From NCBI RefSeq assembly GCF_037038585.1, contig NC_092520.1, positions 118,775,001-118,839,000 on the forward strand: a stretch of DNA of 64,000 bases, read 5' to 3'. Origin of the DNA: Patagioenas fasciata (taxonomy: Eukaryota; Chordata; Aves; Columbiformes; Columbidae). Under the pieces are notes generated by a model. The model was given only the letters and a program-made list of their open reading frames with translations. It searched no databases and was not told the origin of the DNA. Below are positions 42,601 through 57,600 of this stretch, piece after piece. How positions within the stretch are numbered: the first letter of the stretch is position 1; the number at the start of each line of letters is the position of its first letter. The position numbers and the translations under genes are program-made.

Positions 42601-45600
42601 CTCCAGCTGGTCAAGTCTGTAAGTGGTCCTCTTGCCACTTATCCTCTTCTTCTCCACCTCATATAATCTTTGAGCATTGTGCTTGTTGACATCAAGGTTC
42701 AGATGTACACTTACAACCGCTGTCAGAAGTTTCATTGCTAAAAAGGAAACAAACCAAACATACTTAGCTTAGCTCAGAGACATGTGGCATAAATGTATTC
42801 ACTGCTTTACCACAAAAAAGGATATGGTTAGCTGAATCCAGTTTATTATCCAAAAAAATGAACACTACTAGATTATAGTAATTTGTTTTAAAATACAGTG
42901 TTTATTTTAAAGACAATGATCAAAACCAGAACATTTAGTGATATTACTATTTACAACTTTTGGCCAGAGTTCTAGTCAGTAATTTACTGGACAACTCTCA
43001 TCTTAGTTCACATAATTTTGATTTTTCTGCAACAGAATCTAGAATTGCGGAACAGATGATTTTCAGTAATTAAAAAAAAAAAAAAAAACCAAAACAGCGA
43101 TGCTGGCCCATAAAAGGTGGAAAATCTTATTTTACTTGAATTGACAAAAATTCATGTTCCTTTCAGAATCACTAGACGGTTTGCATAGATTCAAGTGCAG
43201 TTTTTTGAGCCTTCAAAGCAAACAGTGCACTTCAGAACAAATTATACTTCAAGTGTTCTTTGCATGGCAGGGAGGGTATTTACTGGCTTTGAAGAAAAAA
43301 AAGAAAAAGTAGTAGCTTTAGTGTTATCGTGCTGTATGAAACAAAAAACGTGTAACAAGCAATGTTCTTTTTAGCACAGGTACCACAAGAATAGAAGCTC
43401 TCCAAATGAAGCTTTTATAGGTGAAGCATTTAATGCAACCTCATCACATCAATCAGTGGAGCGAAGAAAACAAAACAGAAATCCGAGTGTGAAAAACTAC
43501 TTAATGAAACAAATAATCAGAAGACAGCACAATTCTAAAGTTAGTCATGTCAGACATTAAAGAAATTCCTTTAGCAAGAAAAAAATGGTCTAGATCTACC
43601 ATATCTAAAGCATTCAAATTCCATTCAGATACACACGGGAACAAATCATTTATTTTACAGTATCATACATTAGGAGGAAGGTACTGTCAATGCACAAGAG
43701 TACAACTGCTCCAGAAGAGAGAGTTTTTCAATTTTGAGCAGTTTTGTCTGTACACAAGTCAACAAAACTCACGGTCTACAGCAACCCTGGGAGTTATTTT
43801 ACCTGCCAAAGTACTTGTGTGTCTAAATGCTCTGACCATGGAGTCTGCTAAGCCTGTAAGCAGTGAGATTATAGTATCCATCAAATAGCTGTCATACAGG
43901 ATGCTGCACTGGCACTGTTGGACAAGCACTGCAATAAATTCACAGAAATTGGTCTTGAACTTCTTCCAATAGGGTCCTGTTCTGATCAGTGGGTAGTCTT
44001 CATTGTCCTGCACAAGTAAGAAGAGTCAACAGAAAATAAATCAATTAATTTTGTTTGCACACAACATTGACATCTCTCCCACTAAACGTCAGGGAGTTTT
44101 GCTGACAGCTTCACCTCAGCCTCCACATAACTTTGTTCATGATTATTACCCTGAAGTAAGGACATGCAACTAGGTTACAACTAGACACAGATACAAACTG
44201 GCCTCGCTAGTGCTACACTGTCATGACAGGTCACATCTGAAAGCCATGTAGGCGAGGTAGCTGTGAAGGAGCAGGTGGGAGAGGGCATGTGAAGCCACAG
44301 CACCTTAAATAGCTTCCACTGGTATAAACCACAAGCACTCCTGACCTCTTCTGCTACCTCACAGGTAGGAGTGCTTCCCCGCTTCCCTGTCCTTCCTGTT
44401 CCTGCAAGTGCATGGTAAAATCCAGGAGGAAACTGAAGTGACTGAAAAAGAACAGCTACTTTGCCAAATTGTTTTTCTGTACCATCAGCTCCCCAAGACG
44501 GTTCAGTATGTAATCATATAACAGTGTCCTAAACCAAAGATCTGCCACTGGGGAGGTGAAAATAAACAACTGTGGTGTGGGGCAGGATGGGGCTGTTTTC
44601 CTCAGCAGCACTTCCAGCTTAAGGAGTTCATCAGGCTACAGCTTAATGACAAATACAGAGTCACCTATACCACCAGCACCTAAGTCTCTGAAAACCTCCA
44701 CAGAAACACTAAGTAGGCAGTACTTCTGACATGCAAAAGACAAGTTACAACAAAGCCACAAGAATGTTCACAGCACAGCTGATAATGCAAGGAAGAAAGC
44801 AGAGAGATGGCAGTTCAAATGACTTCTCACACAAAATGGGGCACCTCATGACAAGAGCAAACTAGGAAGACTTTGTAGATGCCAACCTCAGGCACTGTGA
44901 GCACTTATTTCACTTGCACCTCACAGATCCCAGGAATGGCTGTGAATATTCATTTGCATCCTGACGGTTCCCAGGTGGGAACGGAGATGGAGAATTCTAA
45001 AACTTCATTCACTACAGGAAACATCATCCTGAAAGCAGGTCACTACTCAGCTGGTCCTGCAGTTGGTCAAACACCTTCTCAGACATATTCTAACCCGCAG
45101 CTTCAAACCCAGAATCACCTCCCGCACTTAACAAAGTGAGCTTTATACTCTTGTCTTGTAACTTTATTTCCAAAGCACAGGATCTGCTGCTTTCTTGAAA
45201 AATAAACACAGACACAGACCTATCTCAGGGATGCCTTCAAACCAAAGGACATTGGAAATTTGAAATTTGGGATGAGTTCCTGAGCAGGTTGCAAGAGTTG
45301 GTTCAGAACCTAACAGCAGTAGCCAGTGCCAAGACACAAAGGGAAGTCCTTCAGCAGACCCCATTAAATGCTCCTTGATCAGCCAGCGGAAAGACAACCT
45401 ACACCTTCAGGAAATACCCACTTGATCACAGTAGCTTACTCCTCAATCTGAAAAACAGCACAAATACAGGAAGACATCTCACTTTATAAAAGCATTTCTA
45501 CTGTCTGTGTATTTCATACTGGGGTACTGTTAAATGGCAGTATGCATACTGTAAATATATAGACAGCAAAATGGGCACACCACCTAAATTTAGATACCTA

Positions 45601-48600
45601 ACTTGAGATTTCCTTAGATTTCCTCTATAGCCAGCAAAGTAAGGGAACTCTACTTCCAGAAACCAAGTCAGATCAGGCACTTAACACAGATTCTTCCTGA
45701 GAACCATTGAAATCACTCAACTGAGGCTCCTGCTTTGACTCATCCTGGAAATGTTTCTTTCATACAGAGCCTATTGAAAGAAAGGAAAGTCAAAGTGTGA
45801 AGGGCCAACAAGGAGTTAAGATCAATTCCCCACAATGTTGCAAGTGTCGTATGGGAAGAGGCATTCCTGAAAAGCTGTTTCTGTTCTCAAAACATTCTTC
45901 CAGTTAAACGTTTATGTTTGCAAGAGAATGTTTTGATGAAGCCAGCCTCTGAACAAATGTGTCTGCCAAAACCTCTGTGTGCCTACATGTGCATGCAGGT
46001 GTGCATGCACGTGCGCCCGCGTGTATGTAGAGCTCGCTGGAGAGGATGGGGAACGCTCTTGAATACCACTGCAGTTGACACGCACCACTGTTTAAAATGC
46101 TGTGGGAACAACGCGTCACATCCAACTCAGCAAGTCGCCTTCACCCCCCTCTGACATCAATAGCAAGAACCGGGCACCCCAAAAGTGTGAGTGCGTTCAG
46201 CCAAAACAGAGCTCTATTATAAAACAGACCAGATGAGGCAGATCTCACAAGTGCATGACTAATTCCATTCACTAATACACAGTTTAAGTTAACATTGGAA
46301 ACAGGATATACAGCCAGACAAAATGCTACACTACAGTTGCAGAGAACTACAAAAGAACCTTACCATGTCCACTGGCCAAGTAACTGTCAGGATCCAAGGA
46401 TAAGCCATGAATTTCTTGTACTGCAACCCAGTTTCCTGTAATGCACAAGACCAAATTTTAAAAGCTTTGCAATGAAATTGCACAGTTAATTCATAAAGAC
46501 AAAAACATCACAAACCATGCATTATCTTTAAAAGGTTACTAAAGTCTAAGACAATTTGTACTATATGTGGCTCATACAATCAAACGCATTAAACAAAATC
46601 TTATCCCTTCTCATCTCATTATTTTTTATTTATAATCAATGACAGAAGAAAAACACACTTTAATGTAACACCTGAGTTTTCTTGCTACAAGAGACAACTT
46701 TTTTTTAATTTATAAGCAAACATATACAAGGTACAATCACCATTATTAATTCTAATATATGCCTCCTCAGCAAGTGTAAGTAGATATCCCTTTCTGACAT
46801 TCAGTAACTAGGTACTGTAAAACATCTAAGCCCTAGAAAACCATTCTGAGCTTTTCAAATTATAGATAAATGTTTTCAGCACTAGTGTCACTTGATTCAG
46901 AGATGTTTCCTCAACTCTGTGACTATTCCAAGACAGAAGGCAGGAAATCTACAGTTCTTTATCAGGTTCAGTGAAGCTCAACAAGTATTCCTATCCCCAT
47001 CTGATTGTACTGTTATACATCAAATTTAACTCTTCCACTGCTAAACATTTCAGCAACAAAATGGGAGAGGGAAGGAAACCTATATAAGAACAAAGAAGTT
47101 CTGCAAAAAATAAAATGCCACATACAGGAATAAAAGCAGAAGAAGCAGGATAGTTTAAGAAACAGGGAAGAAAAAAAAAACACACACATAAAAACAAATA
47201 AAAACAACAACAAACAAAACAAACAAAAAACCAAGCAAACAAAAACAACAAGCAAACCAAACAAACGAAAAACCCACAGTGGTCCTAAAGACAAGCCTAT
47301 CTCTCCAATGAAGAATACCGTGGCCCACAAAGAGGAAATAAATGCCTCTGAATTACTATATTAAAGCCATTTTCTGCTTCCAACACCAGTACAAGCATTC
47401 ACATAATCACAGAAAGACTGTGAGGGACTGTTTGAGATCATCTAATGGTTTAAAGCTGCACCAGAAGGGGTTTAGACTGGGCATTAGGAAGCGTTTCTTT
47501 ACCAAGAGAGTGATCAAACACAGGAACGGGCTTCCTAGAGAGGTGGTCAATGCCCCAAGCCTATTTGGACAATGCCCTTAATAACATACTTTAACTTTTG
47601 GTAGGCCCTGAAGTGGTCAGGCAGTGGACTAGATGATTGTTGTAGGTCCCTTCCAAATAAAATACTCTATGTTCTATTCAAATGCAACTCATCTGTTGAT
47701 GCAGGGTTAGCCAGAGCAGGCTGCCCAGTGCCACATGTGATCAGTACCTCCTACTCGCAACCCCTGGAAATGTGGTTAGCATAACTAACACCATTTTACA
47801 AGGCAAGCAGCCATTGTCTGAGACTAAGCAGGTCATGCGTTCATTCTTTTTTCCTCATTATCAGGTCCAGAAGGTCCTGGGAACAGATTTCTTCTTCCCC
47901 ATCCCACCAGCCTCAAGATGCCTGGGCATCAAGCTGATTACTCCCTTCCTTATTGGCCTTGAAGGCCACAGGCACTCGGCCAGCCAGGTGTGGTGACGAC
48001 CCCTTCACAGAGCAGGGAAGCATAATAGCACACAGAGCACTGTCCTTGAAATCAAGTGGTTACAAGGCCTAAGCGAGGAAATTGGACCTGAGCTGCTGAT
48101 GGACGATGAGACCTGGGACCCCTCAGTAGCCAGGGGTGCCTCCACCACCATCTGCATCCTGCAAGGACTGAGCGAGTCACTCAGATTCTTTTATGTTTTT
48201 CAAGTCTAGACTGTGATTGTTACATTCATACAGCAAAACATGTTTGAAGAGAGTGCAGAGGAGGGTGACGAAGCTGGTGAGGGGTCTGGAGCACAAGTGT
48301 GATGAGGAGCGGCTGAGGGAGCTGGAGTTGTTCAGCCTGGAGAAAAGGAGGCTGAGGGGAGAACTTACTGCTTTCTGCAACTACCTGAAAGGAGGTTGTA
48401 GCATGGAGGGTGTTCGTCTCTTCTCCCAAGTAACAAGTGATAGGACAAGAGGAAATGGCCTCAAGTTGTGCCAGGGGAGGTTTAGGTTGGATATTAGGAA
48501 AAAATTGTTCATGGAAAGCGTTGTCAGGTATTGGAACAGGCTGCCCAGGGCAGTGGTGGAGTCGCCATCCCTGGAGGTGTTTAAAAGGTGTTTAGGTCAG

Positions 48601-51600
48601 GTTCTTAGGGACATGGTTTAGTGCTAGATTTAGGTTATGGTTGGACTCAACGATACTGAGGGTCTCTTCCAACCAAAATGATTCTATGATTCTAAGATTC
48701 AGCCTCACAATGAAATCAGCCATCTCACTCAGCACTCCTGGGTACATTCTGTCAGACCACATGGTCTTGTGTCTGTTCAGTACATTTAAGTGTTTCCTAA
48801 CCTGATCCTCCTCCATGGACAGTAAGTAGTCTTCACTGCAGGCTTTCCCTCTGGTCTCAGAGATCTGGTATTCCTGAAAGCCAGTCTTTCCAGTAAAGAC
48901 AGAGGCAAAAGCCATTGAGTACTTTGGGCTCTTCTGTGTCCTTTGTCACCAGGGCCCCTGCCCCATTTAGCAGTGGGCCCATGATTTCCTTGGTCTTTCT
49001 TTTGCTATTGATACATTTGTAGAATCTTTTCTTGTTGTCCTTCATGTTTCTTGTCAGGCTCAACATTACTAACATTTCCCGCTAACACTAGTGAGAATTT
49101 TGGGAGGAAGCATTGCTACATGGATATAGCATCACACTTAATTAATCAAACAGTAAATTAATGGCTATATCACTGAAATGATCAAGAATTAAGAACTAAG
49201 GAAAAACTTAATTTTGCAATCCTCTGAATAATATAAACAATATAAATCAAAAGGCAAGATGAGGTACTCTAGCAGATATCTGGTACTATTCTCCACTTTC
49301 ATTACTACCTTAAATACCATTATCATTTGTTTTCAAAAAATATTTTCAAAATCACAGTAGTCCTATATGGCACTACTTGTAAACTAACTTAATCACTAAG
49401 TCACATTTCCAACTTATTTATGAAAAAGATGAGAGAGCTACATGCAAAAAGAAACACAAATACAAAGAGGAAACAACTCACTTGAAAATAACAAACTACA
49501 TTGCTCTTGTTCTTACTGTACTTTGGCTTTAAAATAAATTGGTTTAATCCTCAAGCTTTGTTCAATGACCTAATAACGGTGGTTAACAAAAATGCTTGCT
49601 TTGGGCATATTTTTTTCTCCTACATTAATGCTAGCTTAATATTACTCATCAAATATCATGAATAAATTAAACAAGCTGACAGATACTGTTATTAAAAATA
49701 CTTAATTCTGTATAAATCATTTTAGGAGGGTTTTGTGTGTTTTTTTTAGAATCAGTTTATCTTTAAACAGAAAAAAAAATTCAGAATTCAATGGATTTAG
49801 AATTGAAGAAAACGCGGAAAAAGAAAGAAAAAACAGAGAGGCAATATCTAACACACGGATTATCACTTCCATCAGTAAAATATTTCACTATAGAAGCATG
49901 TCAAAATACTGCTCCAAACACAAAGTTACTTTAATTTTGTAGCATGCAGAATACAGCTTCTAAGGCAACTGTAGAACCTTCCTTTTTGCTCACCAGGACA
50001 GTTGAAAAGGTTGCAGAGCTGTAACACATCCAGGCTGACGATAACAATAATCACATCTTTGTACCCTCCCAAGTGCCTACCCTATTGTGAGTGCTATTCG
50101 GGCTAATTTAGTTGGGAAAGAAATGCCAGATTACTAATTCATATGGCCAGACACATATCAGATAATTTCTGTCAAAAATTAGCCCAGGTGCTACTACGCT
50201 TCTAAAATGAAGAAAACTATGTTGGCAAATTCATCCTCTGTGGGAATTCCTACAGCAGCTGGCCTTTGCAAGATGCTCAATTAAAGCAAAGCTCATGGCT
50301 GCTGCTTGACGAATCAATTCAGAGGTGGCAAATACAGGGGAAAAAAGCACAGAACCAACTGTGAGTATGCTGCAGAAAATTTGATGTTGGCACAATTAGC
50401 TAAGGAGCAGTAAAAACAGAGAAATGATATTGTAAAGCTCTGCATTTTTCTTAACAATCCTCAAGAAATTAGATATTCACTAATGTTTCAACAATTAAAA
50501 AGCAGAAATGCATTTTTCTTCTTTCATATAACATGGTTATAAAAATTCATATTGTCAGTGAAACAGAAGGAAAAGATTCCAAAAAATCAGCTATAAAATA
50601 TCTTTGAATTAGCTTCTCAGAAGTCCACAATAGCATTTTTAAAAGGATCTGTCAACCAAATACCAAAGGAACAATTTACCTGTTGCAATGCTGAGCTAGA
50701 TTTACCTCTATACAGTAGCTATCAAAAGAACTCCTAAGAGAAAGCCAGATTCAGGAAGATGGCAGTTAGATAGCCCTAATAAAACTGTGAAAATAAAAGT
50801 GAATTACAAGAAAAAAATATCCTGCTGCTGCTAAAGTGGGTCATTACAAAAACAAATTTCTCTTGTGAAAAACAGAATTGTTTTCCCAGAGGAAAGAAGT
50901 GGGACACAGCTCCTGATAAGCAGCAGGAACTCTGTCCATGTTGGCGATCAAGGTAAAGCCTATGGTTTATATAAAAATGGTGTGCGAAGTCAAGGATGTG
51001 CTTACCTCATCAAAGGTCTCTGTCATTTTTCGCATGACATCTTTCTTATGCAAACTTTGAAACATCTCTGCTGTTACCATGCCTAGAAAAGTAATGTTTT
51101 AAAAAGAAGAATTACTGACAACTGTATTATATTAGTCAAGTACAAACCACAGTAAGGACTTTATTTAATTTAGAAACACCAAGAAAGGGGGACTCAAACT
51201 GGTTTTACAGGGGTACAGTTAATGTAAACATGGGGAGACACACATTTATTTACAGTAGAAAATAATGACGAACCAAAAATGAAATTCACATTTAGAGAAA
51301 TCTGCCCTGTGCTGTCTGGCATGGCTATTTTCTCTATCCATTCATTTACTTCAAGGATTTAATAAAATTTTGCCCACTGCTAGTCAAAGACCCCAAAACG
51401 TTTCCCATAAGAAAAGGCATATTAGTCAAAGACCTGGAAAAAAAATTGAAATGTAAAAGGTATATTCTAACTGCTTAAATATACTCAAAAGTTTCAAACG
51501 AACAGAATAGTCTTCTTAAAGCTCTTACTTGCCACCCGGAAGGATTTTGCCAGCAAACCGGACCCAAAAGTCACTGTGCCTCAGTGTTTGTTATAAAATA

Positions 51601-54600
51601 ACTTCACAACCCTCTGGTAAAAGTAACTGCAATGAGGCAAGAGATTGCTTTTCTAGTCATCAAAGCAGGGAGCTAAGTTCACTAGGCTTTTTACTTTCAA
51701 ACAAAGATACTAGCAAAACAAAAGATACTAAGAAATTACAAAACAAATTGCAACCGAAACACCGGATTTTAATTAGAATGGTCATCAAAACAATCTTCCT
51801 TATGTGGGGATTCTGCAAAGAGATGTGACAAGCCACTTCAGAAACCTAACCTTGCAAACCACGTTCAAATACAGCCCTGAGAGCTGGTATGCTGTAAACA
51901 CAGAGTCAAAGAATTTAACCAGCAACGTTCTTTACTGTTAGTCCTGCCCGTCTGGAGTTTGTCTTAATGAACAGGACAGATTACAAGTGCATGATCTACT
52001 GGAGAGAAAAATTCCATTTTGGAAACCACACTTCAGACTACTCTCACTCACAGACAACTAAAAATGCTACTAAGAGGGTAAATTACCTTGACAGCCGGAG
52101 CACTGAATGAAGAAGTTGATCAGATCTAGAAGTGCCACATTCCTGTCTTGTTTATAAGCTTCAACCCAGTCATCTACTACAGACTAGAACAGATTAAAGA
52201 AACTCATTAGTCAGGAACTGAACACAGCATGCTGCACTCTGCTGAGGACATCCATAATAAAGGCACAAACTAACATTGTTCCATCTCCATTAAAATATAA
52301 AAATGAGAATAAACTCTGCACCATTTTCTTCCATTTCTAATAGTCCATGCGAAAGATTCCTTCTGGGGCAAAATGAAGTCTTGAACTGCTCATTCACAAT
52401 TTCTGCTCTAGGCAATGTTGCCATTCATAGATGCTCTGCCCCTTCTTAACAGGGAAAATAACCACAGCTTTAATCAATGTGACATACAGGAAACAAACCT
52501 TCATTCTCCTGGTTTCTTTCCAGCACTGAGATAACAGTTTCATTCATAAAAAAAAAAATAAAATTAACCTCTGAACCATCTTACAATTAATATTAAATTA
52601 ACATTAGCAATTGTTCCTGGAAGATCTCTTCTTCTTCTCTAACACCTGGTTTGCGTTGAAACAGTTCACATGCTGCATTTAAGCTAAAAAACAACTGCAA
52701 ATTTCATTTCTAGGACAGTACAGCCTACAGCCTGTGACACAGGCCTGCTGGGACAAGCCACCCAGGCTTCAACCCACCTTAAGTGCCACACAGGTCTAAT
52801 AAATTCCAGCAGAAGCAGCCTGGACTCAAGCTGCTGCCTTCCCAAGCCCTTCACATCTGCATTGCACAGCAGAAGCTGAGCTCTTCAGGGAGCTCTGCTG
52901 AGGTTAACACAGCTGTAGCATGGCAAAAGTCCATCCACACAAACATCTTGGAAAAACTGAGGTCTCACATCCAAAATATAAATGCACTTTTCATGTGTGC
53001 ACACACAGAGTTTGCTTACGGACACTACACACTGGAGACAAATGTATAACCATGTCCAAAAATATTTGGAGCTCCAGATTTTAATCCTTTTTACAAACAT
53101 AATATATACACATGCTCAAAGAGTATGGGGAGGTGGGCGTCCTCTCATCTGCCTACATAGATACACAAGGAACCTGATTATTATGCAAACTGCTGTCAAA
53201 TTGCATTGGAACGGGGATAAAAGAAAAGGCAAGCTCCCAGAAGAAGATGCCTGATTTTCAGAATCCCAAACAACCAAAATTTTCTACTGATCAACCTCTT
53301 CTACATTTTTTCAATATAATTATCATTTCATATAATCAGACATTGCCTTAGGAAGACTGGTTTAAATACATATTTCCTTCCTCTTTTTAAATACCTGACA
53401 GCTACTTTTTCATTAATTTCTTGAAGATGAGTTCTTTTCAAGAGCCATGCTCATAATAGTTTTCCAATCAAACATGTTTCTTCCCCATCTATGCCCAAAC
53501 AGAACAAAATTTCAACGCTCCAGAGTACAACTAACTGAAATGACTGCTGTTTATCCATCTTCCCTCCACCAACTCCCCTCAGAATTCAGAGCTAGAAATA
53601 CCTGCATGGCCTGCTTCCCCATGCTGACCACTTCAAACAACGTAACTGCCTCAACCACTTCACCGTTCTGCAGCTGGCTCACTCTTCTGCTACTGGAGGA
53701 ATTTCTCCGTATGTTTTCACACTGTTCTCGGACCTTCCGTTTCTCTCTCTGAAACAAGGTAAGCAAAGAAAGCACAGGAGAAAACGTGACACATAACGGC
53801 CACTCACAGACACATGAATTATCCACTAATAACAAGTTTATTTTACTCTCATTGTAACGGTTTCCCTAGGGTGTCAACTTTTAAGCTTCAAGGACATTGG
53901 TAAAGCCTTATCAAACACAACCATACTAGAAGGGGATGAAAGAAAGGATTTACCAGTTTGAATTTTTTCTCAACAATGAGTCGTAAGCATAGGAAGGTAT
54001 AACAGGAAAGAAGTTTCTGAGCAGTTGTGCACTACCCAGAAGGCATTTTTCAGTGGCAGCTGTAATTTCTGAAGAAGAGACAACAAGCACAGAAGCTCTT
54101 CTACATCTTTTTATTCACAGGGTAAACACAAAACCTGCAAATTAACATCAACTGCACACAACGCACAGCTAAGAAAGAACACATGCTGAAATGAACTGAC
54201 TGTTGAGAAGTCAGCATTGAGGTTCTGATGCCAATGGAATTCAAGGGCCAAGCTGTATACAGTGACTAGATTTTAGATGCACTGTGTTGTGATTGTTTTA
54301 TATAATATTCAATTTTGTAACAATTGAATGAGACAGAAAATAAATTCCATAATTAGAAGGAAAAAAAAAAAATCAACTTACTGGTGTTTTCAGGTTGCTG
54401 TTTCTCACGCAGCTGCCGTTCTGCACAGTGGACTCAGGCACAGGCTCATCGTGGACAGCGTTCTCTCTAAAACAACAAACATGTTGAGGGGGTGACAACA
54501 CAGAACTACACACTTCAGTACAAACAGAAGAAAATAAATGCATATGCATATTTTAATATTTCTAATGAATCATTTGGAAGTTACGTTATTTTGTTACTAA

Positions 54601-57600
54601 AAACCAAACAGTTAACTTTAAAAGTACAGCAGAAATTTGGGGCCTTTTTCAAACTACTGGCTTTCCTGTAAGATATGCTGATAATTAGAAAACTAGCAGA
54701 ACTATCAAAGATATCAAGTAGAAAGTAGGTACACAAAACAGAGCACTGATGTTGACTTCAGGCAGCCTTTGTTGACTTAAGAGCTTTGCACCATGAATCA
54801 CTAACTCAAGTATGCATTCACTTCATGAGTGCTTTCCACAAATCAATAACATTTGAAGGGTCTACAATTTAAAACCAGAGGAAGAAACCGGTTTACTTTG
54901 TCTATAAAACATGCTGAGGAAACAAGGTACATAAGAAATTTCATTTGCAGGTCATTGCTAATATGATGGACGAATAATGTTATAAATAAAGATGCACCTT
55001 CTGGGAGATCTGAAGCCATACATTTATATGCAATCAAATCATGCCTCTTTTCATCATTCCCAGTACTAACAATGTGCTTTGTTGAAGATCATGTTTGAGC
55101 AGACGAGCTGGATCCCACTTGTACAGCAGGTCCAGTATTGGTAGCCGGCTGCTATGGCCTCCTTTTTAACTATGGTGCCCAGGACACAAAGCCAGCTGAC
55201 TTGTGCTATAAGAAGGCACAAAAAAAGCAAATATTACCGTGTACAGTAATTGTCATTTTCATGAGACTGCTGCAACAAGAAAGTGTACTAACACAAGTGA
55301 CCACTTTATAAAGAAAAAAACAATGTATTACACTGCCAGATATAGTCTGCTCTCCAATATCCAGGGTTGGAGAACCCAGATGGAGAATTAACTGATGCAG
55401 AGCCAGCTCAACCCCAGATAGGTTTATCAATGCCAGGTAAGCACTGCTGTTGTTTTTCTTCCCAAGACTGTTTCAGCCAGACATTGCCTCCACAAAGCAA
55501 ATCCTGAGGCTGAATAGCACCAACTGCAGGACCAAGGTCTTGATGTTATTTTACTCGTGAGAGCAGAGTGTTTTCTCTAAACACATCTCAGTTCCTTTTT
55601 AATCTATTGAGATGCTTCACCATAATCAATGTAGAATTAGGCTTCCAAAGACTTCTATAAAAATTCTATATAAATATAAAATTCTATTATAATACATTAA
55701 ATTTCTAAATACCAGTTCTGCAAATGCTTAACTTCCCTAGAGAGAGAAGTCCAATAAAAATTAAATTCAATTAACGTGTTGTCATAGAAAAGTTCAAAAT
55801 GTGTCACGGTATTTGACAGATAAAAGCCAAGAAAATAATTCATGGTGAACCAATTCTTACATCAGTTGTCTGAACTTCTGCATCTTGTAGGAGAGGGATC
55901 AACTATAGTTCACAATGGAGTCAGTACGCTATAAGCAATAGTCTACAAAAGTTTTCAAATGTTTTCTTTGATTTGCAATTGCGACCACAGAGATTAGGTA
56001 TCTCAAGCACCAGCAGAGACCTCCTAGCTGAAAAGAAAGAGCAGCAAGAGACAGCAATATGTGCTGCTTTTCTGACCGCAGTTAGCCCTTTCCAGACTCT
56101 TCTACAGATGACAAATAAACAAAAAGAATCCAAACGTGTTTGTCAAGGAGCTGCCTCTCCTACATGATTAAATCCTTTCACTCTTGGTTTCAAAGCAGAA
56201 TGCAACATTATGAAGCTGGACTAACTTGTCCTTGCCTGCACAGTTTCACTAGTACTACAACTCAGATGCCAGCCAATGTTGTGGTAACATGTTACCTGTT
56301 TCTGCATCACACCTCAACATAACACTCAACACACTCTCAAACAACTTTCCTGAATTGTTTGCATGTACTATTCAGCAACTTACTTGACTCCAAAACAAAA
56401 ATAAATGCACTTCATTTGATTAGAGCAACTATAATTGAGTCCGAGTTGGATTAAAACATCTAAATAACAAAAAACAACAGAAGGGTTGCAGGACAGTTCA
56501 GTTTAGTACTTGTCTGATCATGTACTGCTTTTTAATATCTCTGTCTAGAATATACTTCTTTGAAGCTTTAACTCATGCATTTCTTTCCCAGGAACATCCT
56601 GAAGTATGACACAACAGATGGCTCTGTGCTATTTACTTTGTCAGCTTATGCCAGGCAAAATGAACCTGTAGCAAAAGGGGCTCAAAAAGTAAGTGAATGC
56701 CTGGTATATGGAACATCATGCTTGCCAAAGCTCGGCAAAACCTGAACGAATGAAAAGACCGTTGATCTACAGTTTCCTCACATTGTGCTAACAACGCCAA
56801 GTAAAATAGTATCTCTGTGATGGAACCAGTTGGAGTAACTTTCACACATGCACTAAGCATCTGTCTCAAATGCTCAACAAACGTAACTAAGCACTAAATA
56901 CTAATAAGCCATTTAGTTTCTACATTGTTTCAGTTATTACTGTGCCACAGCACAGCGCAATGCCACAAGAAGCACCATGCTACAAAGACAATCTAAGCAA
57001 AAGCAGAGATTTTTAAAATCCAGACACTATCAATACTCACATTTGTCCTTTCTCTTCTTTTTTTCTCCTTTTAATACTGATGTTTCCAATAAGGTTATTC
57101 ATAAGGCAGGTACTTAAACATTTGCAGAAACTAGAGCAGAGCCTAGAACTGAACCCCATGAAACCACTGAGAAATTAAATGAGATATTTTAATGTAGTTT
57201 TTATTTGCATAACTAAGTTTCTGTTGAAGAAACTGTAAACATAATTAAGACATTGCCTTATCTTCTTGAGCAAAACAGGAACTACTGTATCTAGTTGAGG
57301 ATGACAAGCGATCACCTCTGCAGTGATCCTTACACGCAACTCCATTGAGCATGTTTTCAGCTATATGAGTGCAACAGTATGTTTGACACTAGTCTTCTAT
57401 TTTTTTTTCTCCTATGTTAGTCTGCACCATACTGACCATTTTTTTGCTCAACCCCAATTCACTTCCTCATGCCCTGGTAAGAAACAGTTCTCAGCCATTT
57501 ACTTTGTCTCCATCAGCAATCAGTCAGAAGGCACAGGCATAATTCCAACCCTATCTCATCCTAATTTTCACATGGCTCACAAGCTCATTTTTATCTCACA

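Larger units (their letters stand above)
40836..46363 (-). other. Introns between STAG-like exons 7 and 11
   Basis: Exons 8-10 plus AT-rich intron, the A(16) run at 43.07 kb and the alternating tract at 46.0 kb. Short open frames at 44,879-45,139 and 45,918-46,154 carry no motif. Confidence 0.55.
46436..51005 (-). other. Intron between STAG-like exons 6 and 7
   Basis: About 4.6 kb with the CAAA tract and three CR1 fragments (47.41-49.08 kb). The 300 bp just upstream of the 48.2 kb CR1 are moderately GC-rich but not recognised. Confidence 0.55.

Noticed and set aside
46991..47330. Phe/Leu/Cys-rich minus-strand frames
   Set aside because: Translation of the reverse complement of an A/C-rich simple repeat.
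48177..49075. 134-, 107- and 72-codon frames
   Set aside because: CR1 ORF2 remnants, not host genes.
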